Source of the DNA: an uncultured Polaribacter sp.
GTDB lineage: Bacteria > Bacteroidota > Bacteroidia > Flavobacteriales > Flavobacteriaceae
Direction of reading: 5' to 3'
DNA length: 5,261 nt
Assembly (NCBI GenBank): GCA_937936695.1
Contig: CALHCK010000007.1
Location: 1 to 5,261 of the forward strand
The number at the start of each line of letters is the position of its first letter. The stretch's first letter is position 1. The notes beneath the pieces were generated by a model. That model was not told the origin of the DNA. It made no database searches and was given only the letters and a program-made list of their open reading frames with translations. Made by a program: the position numbers and the translations under genes. This document shows, piece after piece, positions 1-5,261 of this stretch.

Positions 1-309
1 GAAGAACAAGAAATAAAAATTATTCAGAAACAAGTAAAACAGAGAAAAGATAGTGCTGCTATTTTTGTAAAGCAAGAAAGAGAAGATTTGGCTGCACCAG
101 AATTAGCAGAATTAGCTGTTTTAGAGCAATTTTTACCAGAAGCTTTATCTGAAGAAGAAATAGAAGGAGTTGTAATAACAACGATTGAAGCAACAGGTGC
201 AGAAGGTATGAAAGATATGGGTAAGGTTATGGGAATTGTTTCTAAAGAATTAGCAGGACAAGCAGACGGAAAAACAATATCTAGCTTAGTTAAAAAACAC
301 TTGGCTTAA
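1..309 (+). CDS. yqeY: GatB/YqeY domain-containing protein, C-terminal part (5' truncated by window edge)
   Basis: Frame 1 is open from the first base to the TAA at 307-309, giving 102 residues. The family is usually about 150 residues, so roughly the first third lies outside the window; the TTG at codon 30 is not the real start. Recognisable YqeY features are the charged helix (EEQEIKIIQKQVKQRKDS), the segment LEQFLPEALSEEEI at residues 41-54, the MGKVMG turn, and the C-terminal DGKTISSLVKKHL, which resembles the small helical domain shared with the tail of GatB. In GatB this tail helps bind tRNA in the Glu/Asp-tRNA amidotransferase. The role of stand-alone YqeY proteins is not well established. 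In many Flavobacteriaceae this gene follows ftsA-ftsZ, so the division cluster may lie to the left; that is inference from known synteny. A tRNA gene follows 51 nt downstream. Confidence 0.9.
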   Translation, partial: EEQEIKIIQKQVKQRKDSAAIFVKQEREDLAAPELAELAVLEQFLPEALSEEEIEGVVITTIEATGAEGMKDMGKVMGIVSKELAGQADGKTISSLVKKHLA

Positions 310-316
310 TATATTA

Positions 317-357
317 TAAACTCAACTTATTTAAATTTAAAAGATAAGTTGAGTTTA
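317..357 (+). terminator. Long AT-rich hairpin between yqeY and tRNA-Arg (terminator or tRNA leader structure)
   Basis: Bases 317-329 are perfectly complementary to 345-357 (core AAACTCAACTTA / TAAGTTGAGTTT). The stem can be extended inward by about three more pairs, leaving a 9-nt loop. It begins 8 nt after the yqeY stop codon, which suits a terminator. However, there is no T-tract after the stem: the sequence goes on ACATGG into the tRNA. Intrinsic termination on the + strand would therefore be weak. It could instead be a leader structure in a yqeY-tRNA co-transcript, or act on antisense transcription coming from the right. Confidence 0.55.
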
Positions 358-360
358 CAT

Positions 361-434
361 GGCTCCATAGTTCAATTGGATAGAATATCAGATTTCGGCT
401 CTGACGGTTGAAGGTTCGAGTCCTTTTGGAGTCA
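361..434 (+). tRNA. tRNA-Arg (anticodon TCG, reads CGA)
   Basis: A full cloverleaf can be built by hand. The acceptor stem is 361-367 with 427-433 (one G-U pair at the second position), followed by discriminator A434. The D-stem is 370-373/383-386 with GG at 378-379 in the loop. The anticodon stem is TCAGA 388-392 with TCTGA 400-404 and encloses the 7-nt loop 393-399, TTTCGGC. The anticodon is therefore TCG at 395-397, with U33 before it and G37 after it. The variable loop is 405-409. The T-stem is 410-414/422-426 around TTCGAGT. The CCA tail is not encoded (CAA follows). The A right after the D-loop GG (A380, position 20) agrees with the known arginine identity element. No clear promoter is seen directly upstream, so it may be co-transcribed with yqeY or served by a promoter inside that gene. 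Confidence 0.95.
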
Positions 435-451
435 CAATTTACATGTTTATC

Positions 452-1705
452 TTAAATTAAACCATCTTCTAAATTCTGTATAACACCCAATGCAGCTCTT
501 TCACCAGCAATCATAGCAGCATTTAAAGATCCGTTTAAAAGTTGATCTCCTGCTAAAAAAAGTGTAGATTTTAACTTGGTTTCTGTACTAGAAATTTCAT
601 ACTGAAGGTTAGATAGTTTTGGTAACCCTTTTTTTATTTGATACCTTTTTAAGAACGAGATGTCAGAAATTTGGCAAAACTCTAATAATTCTTTAGTAAC
701 CGTATTAATTAATTGTTTTTCGTTTAATTGATGATCTTTTACGATAGTTACAGATAATAATTGTTGATTTCCTTTAGAGGAATTAGCAATATTTGTAGGA
801 TAAAAAATATTGTTAATTAAAGAATTTTTATCTGATATTAAACCAATTAAAGGTTTAGAAATTACAGCGTTTTTAGTCTTAAAGTATAAAGTATCACAAC
901 TTTTCCAAACAGTTTCTTGGTTTTTTAAATTACTAACCAAACTACTTGCTTCTGTAGCAATTATAGTAATATCACTTTGTATAAGAGTATCATTTTCTAA
1001 AACAATGCTTTTATCTTTAACTTCTTTTACATTAGAATTCAGTAGAAACTTAGTGTTTTTTAAATTTTCTTTTAATTGATTAGGTATGGCTTGAATTCCG
1101 TTTTTAGGAACAACAGCTAAACCATCACCAAACATTTTATACACAAACTCAAACATTCTACTAGAAGTATCTAAATTTGGTTCTAAAAAAATACCACTAA
1201 AAAAAGGTCTAAAAAATGAATCTATAATTTTATCTGAAAAACCAAAATTTTGTAAATATTCTAAAGTACTAATTTCGGTAGAATTAAAAATTTCTTCAAT
1301 TTCCTTTTTCTTTAAAAGAGTATTTAATTTTAAGATTTTAAGTTTGTCAGAAAAATTACCAATAGAAGAAAGTAAAGTAGGTATTAAAAGAGATAAATTG
1401 CGTAAAGGGTCTCCAATAGTTTGTTTTTTGCCATTTTTAAATAGTGTTACACCAGGTAAAAATTCTTGTAAATCTAGTTGGGTATAATCTAAATATTTTT
1501 TCGCAGCAGGATACGATGTTAATAACACTTGAAAACCATGGTCTAAAACATATCCATCTACAATATCAGATTTTACACGACCTCCAACTGAATTAGAAGC
1601 TTCTATTATTGTAGGTTGATATCCATAGTTTTCTAAAATTTGTGCAGCAATTAAACCGCTAACTCCAGCACCAATTATGTGAATTTTATATCCTGATTTC
1701 TCCAT
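452..1705 (-). CDS. FAD-dependent amine oxidase / protoporphyrinogen oxidase-like oxidoreductase
   Basis: This is a 417-residue, apparently complete flavoprotein of the FAD/NAD(P)-binding Rossmann superfamily that includes amine oxidases, phytoene desaturases and protoporphyrinogen oxidase. Visible signatures are the dinucleotide-binding motif GAGVSG (12-17) after a hydrophobic strand, the ribose-binding acidic residue E35 at the end of the second strand, GGR (41-43), and DHGFQVLLTSYP (55-66), which is typical of a bacterial subfamily of unknown substrate. The C-terminal FAD-contact motif LAGD (384-387) is followed by NGSLNAAMIAGERAA. No signal peptide or clear transmembrane helix is seen, so the enzyme is likely cytoplasmic or membrane-peripheral. 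The chosen ATG lies 11 codons before the glycine motif, as expected. It is the last gene of the rpe operon and overlaps the preceding gene by 20 bp, so translational coupling is likely. The substrate is unknown; carotenoid or tetrapyrrole chemistry is possible from the superfamily but not shown. Confidence 0.88.
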   Translation of the reverse strand: MEKSGYKIHIIGAGVSGLIAAQILENYGYQPTIIEASNSVGGRVKSDIVDGYVLDHGFQVLLTSYPAAKKYLDYTQLDLQEFLPGVTLFKNGKKQTIGDPLRNLSLLIPTLLSSIGNFSDKLKILKLNTLLKKKEIEEIFNSTEISTLEYLQNFGFSDKIIDSFFRPFFSGIFLEPNLDTSSRMFEFVYKMFGDGLAVVPKNGIQAIPNQLKENLKNTKFLLNSNVKEVKDKSIVLENDTLIQSDITIIATEASSLVSNLKNQETVWKSCDTLYFKTKNAVISKPLIGLISDKNSLINNIFYPTNIANSSKGNQQLLSVTIVKDHQLNEKQLINTVTKELLEFCQISDISFLKRYQIKKGLPKLSNLQYEISSTETKLKSTLFLAGDQLLNGSLNAAMIAGERAALGVIQNLEDGLI

Positions 1706-3071
1706 TTTCTGATTCTTTTAATTGTTGTTTTTTTAAATACGAAGTTATAATACGTTGTATGTCTCTATTATCTTTTTTAGGAGTAATAAAAAATTGGTAA
1801 TCTTCAGGTTCTTGTAATTGTTTGTCTTGCGAGGTATCTAAATAACCAAAACCTTTGTAAATTCCGTTTAAAATTAAAACAACACCAATTTCATTATTTG
1901 TTCTACCAGTTTCTTTTATAACTAAGTTTTCTGCACCAATACCAATAGAATTTATTGCTTTTTTAACCCGAAGATTGTATGTGTCTATAGGTTCTTTATT
2001 ACAGCAAACTCCTTTACATTCTTTTATTTGATAATGAAAACAACTTGAAACATTTGTTTGAAGTTGGCAATACTTAGGGCATAAATTAAACTCTCTACAT
2101 AAATACTCTAAATGGTTTCTGGCCTCTGCAACAGAGTAGTATTTAGTAAGAGATTGTGGAGCTAATTTTAAACGATTGTAAGCTAAATGAATGATTCCTT
2201 TTTGATCTTCATAAGAAAATAAACCAACAGCTTCTCCAGATTTTCTTTGTGCTCTATTGTATTTAGGATATATTTTTTTTATTTCTGATGATTCATGCAA
2301 CAGTGCTAATAACTCGCTACCAGTTTTTGTAAAAGAAATATCAGCTGTTTCTAAACACATGTTCTGTTCTTTCTTTTTTTTGTCGTAAAAATGGCTAATT
2401 ACACGTTGTTTAATATTGTTGGCTTTACCAACATAAATAACTTCTTTAGCTAAATTTTTAAAATAGTAAACACCAAATGTTTCAGGCAACTCATCAACTA
2501 CTTTTTTGTCTAAAAGAGGTGGTAGTGTAGCTTGTCTAGAACGAGGGTTTAAAAAAGAATTAATTATAAAATTATCATCTCTTTCTATTAGCCTTCTAAA
2601 CAACTCCGTGGTTGCTTCAGCATCTCCTTTTGCTCTGTGTCTTCCATTTATAGGAATGTTTTCTGTACTGCAAATGTTACCTAAGCTATATGAGTTTAAA
2701 CCTGGAATAATTTTTCTGGATAAACGAACAGTACATAGTTTTTTTCGTTTAAAATCGAAACCTAAACTTTTAAATTCTGCTTGAATTATGTTGTAATCAA
2801 AATTTACGTTATGAGCTACAAAAATGGTGTTTTTGGTAATTTCTGCCACTTTTTTTGCAATTTCGTAAAACTTAGGCGCATTTCTAACCATGGCATTAGT
2901 AATACCTGTAAGGTTGGTTATAAAAGTGGGTATATTTTGTTCTGGATTAACCAAACTCGTATACTCATCAATAACCTTTTTTCCATTGAAAACAAAAATA
3001 GAAATTTCGGTTATTTTTTGTCCTTTATAACCATTACCAGTGGTTTCTATGTCTACAACCGTATAAAGCAA
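1686..3071 (-). CDS. DnaQ-like DEDDh 3'-5' exonuclease fused to UvrC/Cho-type GIY-YIG nuclease
   Basis: The 461-residue protein has two nuclease domains. Residues 1-165 form a DnaQ-family exonuclease with all five DEDDh residues: D7 and E9 in DIETTG, D92 in AHNVNFD, and H145 and D150 in HRAKGDA. Residues about 196-275 form a GIY-YIG domain of the UvrC type: GVY (200-202), YVGK (213-216), R223, E260 and N272. The spacing of Y213, K216, R223, E260 and N272 equals what I remember for UvrC of Thermotoga. A cysteine-rich segment follows (C331, C335, C344, C352, C356, C357). The C-x7-C-x3-C part at 344-356 resembles the UvrC/Cho cluster reported to hold an Fe-S centre. The UvrC C-terminal RNase H-like nuclease and helix-hairpin-helix parts are absent. 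Such fusions are known in Bacteroidota and Actinobacteria. By analogy with Cho, it probably incises and trims damaged DNA, but its role is not proven. The only plausible start is TTG at 3071-3069, directly after the rpe stop in the same frame. It overlaps the next gene by 20 bp. Confidence 0.92.
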   Translation of the reverse strand: MLYTVVDIETTGNGYKGQKITEISIFVFNGKKVIDEYTSLVNPEQNIPTFITNLTGITNAMVRNAPKFYEIAKKVAEITKNTIFVAHNVNFDYNIIQAEFKSLGFDFKRKKLCTVRLSRKIIPGLNSYSLGNICSTENIPINGRHRAKGDAEATTELFRRLIERDDNFIINSFLNPRSRQATLPPLLDKKVVDELPETFGVYYFKNLAKEVIYVGKANNIKQRVISHFYDKKKKEQNMCLETADISFTKTGSELLALLHESSEIKKIYPKYNRAQRKSGEAVGLFSYEDQKGIIHLAYNRLKLAPQSLTKYYSVAEARNHLEYLCREFNLCPKYCQLQTNVSSCFHYQIKECKGVCCNKEPIDTYNLRVKKAINSIGIGAENLVIKETGRTNNEIGVVLILNGIYKGFGYLDTSQDKQLQEPEDYQFFITPKKDNRDIQRIITSYLKKQQLKESENGEIRI

Positions 3072-3728
3072 TTAAGCAATAATGTTTTTTAAATCTTCAA
3101 TTGTATTTGTAGGATTTTCTGCACCAAACACAAAACTACCCGCTACTAATACATTGGCACCAGCTTCAATTAAAGCATTTGCATTTTGTGTTGTTACCCC
3201 ACCGTCTATTTCTATTTTACAGTTAGATGCTGTAAATTCTATTAAATGTTTTAATTGGCTTACTTTTTTGTATGTATTCTCTATAAAAGATTGCCCTCCA
3301 AACCCTGGATTAACACTCATAATACAAACTACATCTAGTTCTGTTATTATATCTTCTAAAACAGCAATAGGTGTGTGCGGATTTAAAGCAACACCTGCTT
3401 GCATACCTGCTGCTTTTATAGCTTGTACAGTTCTATGTAAATGAGTACAAGCCTCATAATGTACCGTTAAAATATCTGCCCCTAAATCTGCAAATGTGTT
3501 TATGTATTTGTCAGGGTTTACAATCATTAAATGCACATCTAATGTTTTAGTAGCATGTTTAGCAATGGCTTTTAAAACAGGCATTCCAAATGAAATATTT
3601 GGTACAAAAACACCATCCATAACATCTATATGAAACCAATCAGCTTTACTGTTGTTTACCATTTCAATGTCTTGTTGTAGGTTTGCAAAATCTGCTGCTA
3701 ATAATGAAGGTGCTATTAAATTACTCAT
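3072..3728 (-). CDS. rpe: Ribulose-phosphate 3-epimerase
   Basis: The 218-residue protein is full length for the family. Rpe interconverts D-ribulose 5-phosphate and D-xylulose 5-phosphate in the non-oxidative pentose phosphate pathway, in the cytoplasm, as a metal-dependent TIM barrel. The sequence shows the N-terminal IAPSLLAADF (5-14), the metal and catalytic motif HIDVMDG (33-39, with H33 and D35), H66 in VHLM, the phosphate-binding loop MSVNPGFGGQSF (137-148), and D175 in EIDGG (173-177). The catalytic aspartates D35 and D175 and the metal ligands H33 and H66 are thus all present. The ATG start at 3726-3728 gives the expected N-terminus. It is the first gene of a three-gene operon, with a promoter candidate about 30 bp upstream. 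The next gene begins at the codon immediately after its TAA. Confidence 0.97.
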   Translation of the reverse strand: MSNLIAPSLLAADFANLQQDIEMVNNSKADWFHIDVMDGVFVPNISFGMPVLKAIAKHATKTLDVHLMIVNPDKYINTFADLGADILTVHYEACTHLHRTVQAIKAAGMQAGVALNPHTPIAVLEDIITELDVVCIMSVNPGFGGQSFIENTYKKVSQLKHLIEFTASNCKIEIDGGVTTQNANALIEAGANVLVAGSFVFGAENPTNTIEDLKNIIA

Positions 3729-3757
3729 CTATTTTTAGTGTTATAAATTTTAAACAT

Positions 3758-3787
3758 CAAAGATAAATAATTCAATATTGTTAATAA
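3758..3787 (-). promoter_or_regulatory. Candidate promoter of the rpe operon (Bacteroidota type)
   Basis: On the - strand the -7 element TATCTTTG (3765-3758) matches the Bacteroidota consensus TAnnTTTG exactly. TTA (3787-3785), one base off the usual -33 TTG, sits 19 nt upstream, within the normal spacing. Transcription would begin near 3751, giving a leader of about 20 nt before the rpe ATG at 3728. Confidence 0.6.
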
Positions 3788-3872
3788 GAGATGTGTATTA
3801 CTATTATTAATAGGAAGAATTATTAAAGTTAAAAAATAACGTTTATTAACAGCTATATTTTAACAAATGCAT

Positions 3873-3880
3873 TATTTTTG
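3873..3880 (+). promoter_or_regulatory. Candidate -7 promoter element of the lipoprotein gene
   Basis: TATTTTTG at 3873-3880 matches the TAnnTTTG consensus of Bacteroidota housekeeping promoters. The predicted start near 3887 would leave a leader of about 27 nt ending in an A-rich stretch (3902-3912), which is the usual translation-initiation context in this phylum. No TTG is found 17-23 nt upstream, so the -33 half is weak and the promoter may be low in strength or activator-dependent. Its direction is opposite to the rpe promoter; the two -7 elements lie about 110 bp apart. Confidence 0.45.
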
Positions 3881-3913
3881 AATTCAAACTAAATTATTTT
3901 AATAAAAAAAAAG

Positions 3914-4810
3914 ATGAAAAACAATTATTTAATTTTGACCACTTTATTTGTTACTCTATTTATTACATCATGTTCTAAAAATGAATCTATGGATGAAGAT
4001 ATTCAACCAATTGAACCAGTAGTATTTGAAAGTTTATCTGCTTCTAAAAATATATTATTTACGAATGAAGCCGTTACATTAAATATTGAGGGAAGTAACT
4101 TTACTGATGTTGAATTTGTTTTTTCTGACGATGCGATGTCTGAAACAAAAATTAGTGACAATGTATATGAAATAAAATCAGAAAAAGCCCTGAAAGGGGA
4201 TGTAAGAGTAAATTTAAAAAATGAAGAAGAAACAAAAACTAGAGTTGTAAAATTAGAATTTTTAACTCATGGTGTTTTTAAATCTCGTGTAGTAGAAGGT
4301 ATTAGGATAGATATAGATACATCGGATAGACTTTTAGAGGTTTTGGGTGAGCCAGATTCTAAAGCAGAAACAAGTAGTGGTGAATCAGTTATTTGGACTT
4401 ATTCTTCTGGTGTTGCTTTTTCTGAAACAAAAGCAACAAAAATAATTAGATTTGCTTTTATAAATACATCTAGCAGAATTTTTTCTACGGAAAATAAAGA
4501 GTTTTTATATAGAGCTTATCCATACCTAGTAAATGAAAAATTTGATTTTAGTAATTCTGATAGAAATTTTATGGATAAGGTAGTAGACGAACTTAAAGTG
4601 CCTTCTTTTGAAAGAACATCAAGTTCAGGGATATCATCGGCTACAAATTTTAAAAGAGAATTAAGAGCTCCAACTGAAACTAATCGTGGGGTGTATGAGT
4701 ATGTGTATTTTTACAATAATAACCCTGATCATAGTTTCTCAGTTACATTTTTTGCAAATGGGATAGATGATTATAAAGGAGAAAATATTTTGTTTTGTGT
4801 TGTAAATTAA
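3914..4810 (+). CDS. Putative lipoprotein of unknown function with possible BamE-like modules
   Basis: I do not recognise this 298-residue protein by name. Residues 1-20 form a type II signal peptide: charged MKNN, hydrophobic LILTTLFVTLF, then the lipobox ITSC with C20 as the lipidated cysteine. It is therefore exported and anchored in a membrane, probably the outer membrane or cell surface. A short acidic linker (22-35) follows. Residues about 36-115 look like a beta-rich IPT/TIG-type immunoglobulin fold (FTNEAVTLNIEGSNFTDVEF, alternating hydrophobic strands). Residues about 128-184 contain DRLLEVLGEPDS, then WTYSSG, then IIRFAFIN. This helix, G-x-P turn and W-x-Y order recalls the BamE/SmpA/OmlA fold. 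Residues about 215-282 (DRNFMDKVVDELKVPS, later YEYVYFY and FSVTFFAN) may be a diverged second copy. It is the only gene between rpe and the rpoD region on the + strand, with its own promoter candidate and terminator. Confidence 0.85.
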   Translation: MKNNYLILTTLFVTLFITSCSKNESMDEDIQPIEPVVFESLSASKNILFTNEAVTLNIEGSNFTDVEFVFSDDAMSETKISDNVYEIKSEKALKGDVRVNLKNEEETKTRVVKLEFLTHGVFKSRVVEGIRIDIDTSDRLLEVLGEPDSKAETSSGESVIWTYSSGVAFSETKATKIIRFAFINTSSRIFSTENKEFLYRAYPYLVNEKFDFSNSDRNFMDKVVDELKVPSFERTSSSGISSATNFKRELRAPTETNRGVYEYVYFYNNNPDHSFSVTFFANGIDDYKGENILFCVVN

Positions 4811-4821
4811 AGTCATTAATG

Positions 4822-4874
4822 TAAAATAAGAACAAAAAACAACTATAGAATAGTTGTTTTTTGTTCTTATTTTA
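4822..4874 (+). terminator. Perfect 24-bp hairpin terminator downstream of the lipoprotein gene
   Basis: Bases 4822-4845 pair without mismatch with 4851-4874 around the 5-nt loop TAGAA. It lies 11 nt past the lipoprotein stop. A-rich and T-rich runs sit on both arms (AAAAAAC / GTTTTTTG, and AAAATAAG / CTTATTTT), so it can act in either direction. It separates the lipoprotein transcript from the candidate RNA, and it could also stop antisense transcription from the rpoD side. Confidence 0.85.
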
Positions 4875-4902
4875 AACAGATGTTGCTAAAGCCAGCAAAT
4901 AA

Positions 4903-4982
4903 TTTTAGCCCAGATTGAAACGGCATCCTTTTTTGAGGAACGATAAAAAAGATATGGTGGAAAGCTGGAAATAGCTTCTAAT
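4903..4982 (+). ncRNA. Candidate structured small RNA, possibly 6S-type (Flavo-1/6S-Flavo) RNA
   Basis: This stretch has no convincing ORF, is richer in G than its surroundings, and can fold as a rod. The helices are TTAG 4905-4908 with CTAA 4978-4981, CCAG 4910-4913 with CTGG 4965-4968, CAT 4924-4926 with ATG 4954-4956, and CTTTTTT 4928-4934 with AAAAAAG 4945-4951 closing an apical loop. Unpaired purine-rich segments (GATTGAAACGG, GTGGAAAG) form internal bubbles. From memory, a very similar pattern (AGCCC, GCGGCATCCTTT, AAAGATATAG, GGAAAGC, AATAGC) recurs in flavobacterial genomes. A rod with a central bubble beside rpoD fits a 6S-type RNA, which would bind sigma-70 RNA polymerase. A terminator follows directly (4985-5016), which supports + strand orientation. 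No clear promoter is visible, so the 5' end is uncertain (anywhere from about 4876 to 4910). The family assignment is tentative. Confidence 0.5.
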
Positions 4983-4984
4983 AA

Positions 4985-5020
4985 AAAAACTCTCAAATTT
5001 AACTTTGAGAGTTTTTATTT
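4985..5020 (+). terminator. Bidirectional intrinsic terminator between candidate RNA and rpoD
   Basis: Bases 4985-4997 pair perfectly with 5004-5016 (core ACTCTCAAA / TTTGAGAGT) around the loop TTTAAC. On the + strand the stem runs into a T-rich tail (GTTTTTATTTT), ending the candidate RNA. On the - strand the stem is followed by a run of seven T (complement of 4983-4989), which suits termination of rpoD, whose stop codon lies about 47 nt away. It can plausibly serve both convergent units. Confidence 0.85.
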
Positions 5021-5063
5021 TATATTTAATTATTCACTTGCGGATGAGTGAGGTATTATATTT

Positions 5064-5261
5064 TTATCCTAAGTAAGTCATTAAAATTTTAGATCTAGAA
5101 GTGTGTTTTAATCTTCTAATTGCTTTTTCTTTAATTTGACGTACACGTTCACGAGTTAAATCAAACGTTTCTCCTATTTCTTCAAGTGTCATTGGTTGGT
5201 GTTCTCCTAAACCAAAGTATAGTTTTACAACGTCTGCTTCTCTTGGTGTAAGTGTTTCTAA
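5064..5261 (-). CDS. rpoD: Housekeeping RNA polymerase sigma factor RpoD/SigA, C-terminal part (5' end beyond window edge)
   Basis: The - strand is open from the window edge to the TAA at 5066-5064, giving the last 65 residues, which end in SKILMTYLG. The fragment is sigma-70 region 4.2. It starts LETLTPREADVV, runs through YFGLGEHQPMTLEEIGETF (first helix of the helix-turn-helix) and continues with the recognition helix LTRERVRQIKEKAIRRLK (residues about 35-52). This domain contacts the promoter -33/-35 element and the beta-flap of RNA polymerase. The wording is that of a group 1 (primary) sigma factor of Bacteroidota rather than an ECF sigma. The gene is convergent with the lipoprotein and the candidate small RNA and is probably ended by the hairpin at 4985-5016. 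Its promoter and N-terminal regions are outside the window. Confidence 0.95.
   Translation of the reverse strand, partial: LETLTPREADVVKLYFGLGEHQPMTLEEIGETFDLTRERVRQIKEKAIRRLKHTSRSKILMTYLG

Noticed and set aside
810..1079. 89-codon open frame on the + strand
   Set aside because: It is a shadow lying fully inside the flavoprotein gene on the other strand, whose protein has clear FAD-binding motifs; the + strand product resembles no family.
2506..3092. Two + strand open frames (2506-2784 and 2781-3092)
   Set aside because: Both lie antisense within the nuclease gene, whose catalytic residues are intact, and show no recognisable domains or leaders.
3082..3444. 120-codon + strand open frame
   Set aside because: It is antisense to rpe, a full-length conserved enzyme; it is a coding shadow.
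3801..3813. Palindrome CTATTA-T-TAATAG between the divergent promoters
   Set aside because: It could be an operator, but 6-bp arms made almost only of A and T are expected by chance in such AT-rich DNA, and it overlaps neither promoter.
4883..4907. TTG then TAATTTTA as a promoter for the candidate RNA
   Set aside because: The spacing is only 14 nt, the last base of the -7 element mismatches, and the start would fall inside the RNA's basal helix. TTGCT/AGCAA here also forms only a 5-bp hairpin.
4880..4918. 12-codon ORF (ATG TTG CTA ... TGA) at the start of the candidate RNA
   Set aside because: It is too short, has no recognisable initiation context, and its codons run into the helices of the proposed RNA.
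5033..5052. Short hairpin TCACT/AGTGA just after the rpoD stop codon
   Set aside because: It has only five pairs with an 8-nt loop; the much stronger hairpin at 4985-5016 better explains rpoD termination.
1..5261. CRISPR arrays, insertion sequences, phage or defence genes
   Set aside because: No regularly spaced repeats, transposase-like ORFs, terminal inverted repeats or target duplications were seen; most of the genes are housekeeping.

Overview
The window looks like a chromosomal segment of a marine-type member of the Flavobacteriaceae (Bacteroidota). The evidence is very low GC, A-rich leaders instead of Shine-Dalgarno sites, matches to the Bacteroidota -7 promoter element TAnnTTTG, and protein signatures typical of the group (RpoD ending in LMTYLG, and a DnaQ-type exonuclease fused to a UvrC-type GIY-YIG nuclease). 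The genus cannot be fixed from the sequence alone; it resembles Polaribacter or Tenacibaculum in composition.

Left part (1-434, + strand): the C-terminal 102 codons of a GatB/YqeY-domain protein, then a long AT-rich hairpin (317-357), then a complete tRNA-Arg(UCG) that starts only 3 nt after the hairpin.

Centre (452-3728, - strand): a tight three-gene operon read right to left. It comprises rpe (ribulose-phosphate 3-epimerase), a DEDDh exonuclease/GIY-YIG nuclease fusion, and an FAD-dependent amine-oxidase-like oxidoreductase. The first two genes lie in the same frame with only one TAA between them, and the second starts with TTG. The second and third genes overlap by 20 bp. A good promoter candidate precedes rpe at 3758-3787. 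The operon ends 17 nt from the 3' end of the convergent tRNA, with no visible terminator between them.

Right part (3729-5261): a divergent intergenic region with a second promoter candidate drives a 298-residue lipoprotein of unknown function (+ strand), which ends at a perfect 24-bp hairpin. Then comes a roughly 80-nt stretch that folds as a rod with internal bubbles and is followed by its own terminator hairpin. I read it as a structured small RNA, possibly the flavobacterial 6S-type (Flavo-1) RNA. The last feature is the C-terminal 65 codons of the housekeeping sigma factor RpoD on the - strand.

Most genes are core housekeeping functions: pentose phosphate metabolism, DNA repair or processing, tRNA and transcription initiation. 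The accessory-looking parts are the lipoprotein and the candidate RNA beside rpoD. The items most worth following up are the candidate RNA, the in-frame rpe/exonuclease junction, and the possible duplicated BamE-like modules in the lipoprotein.
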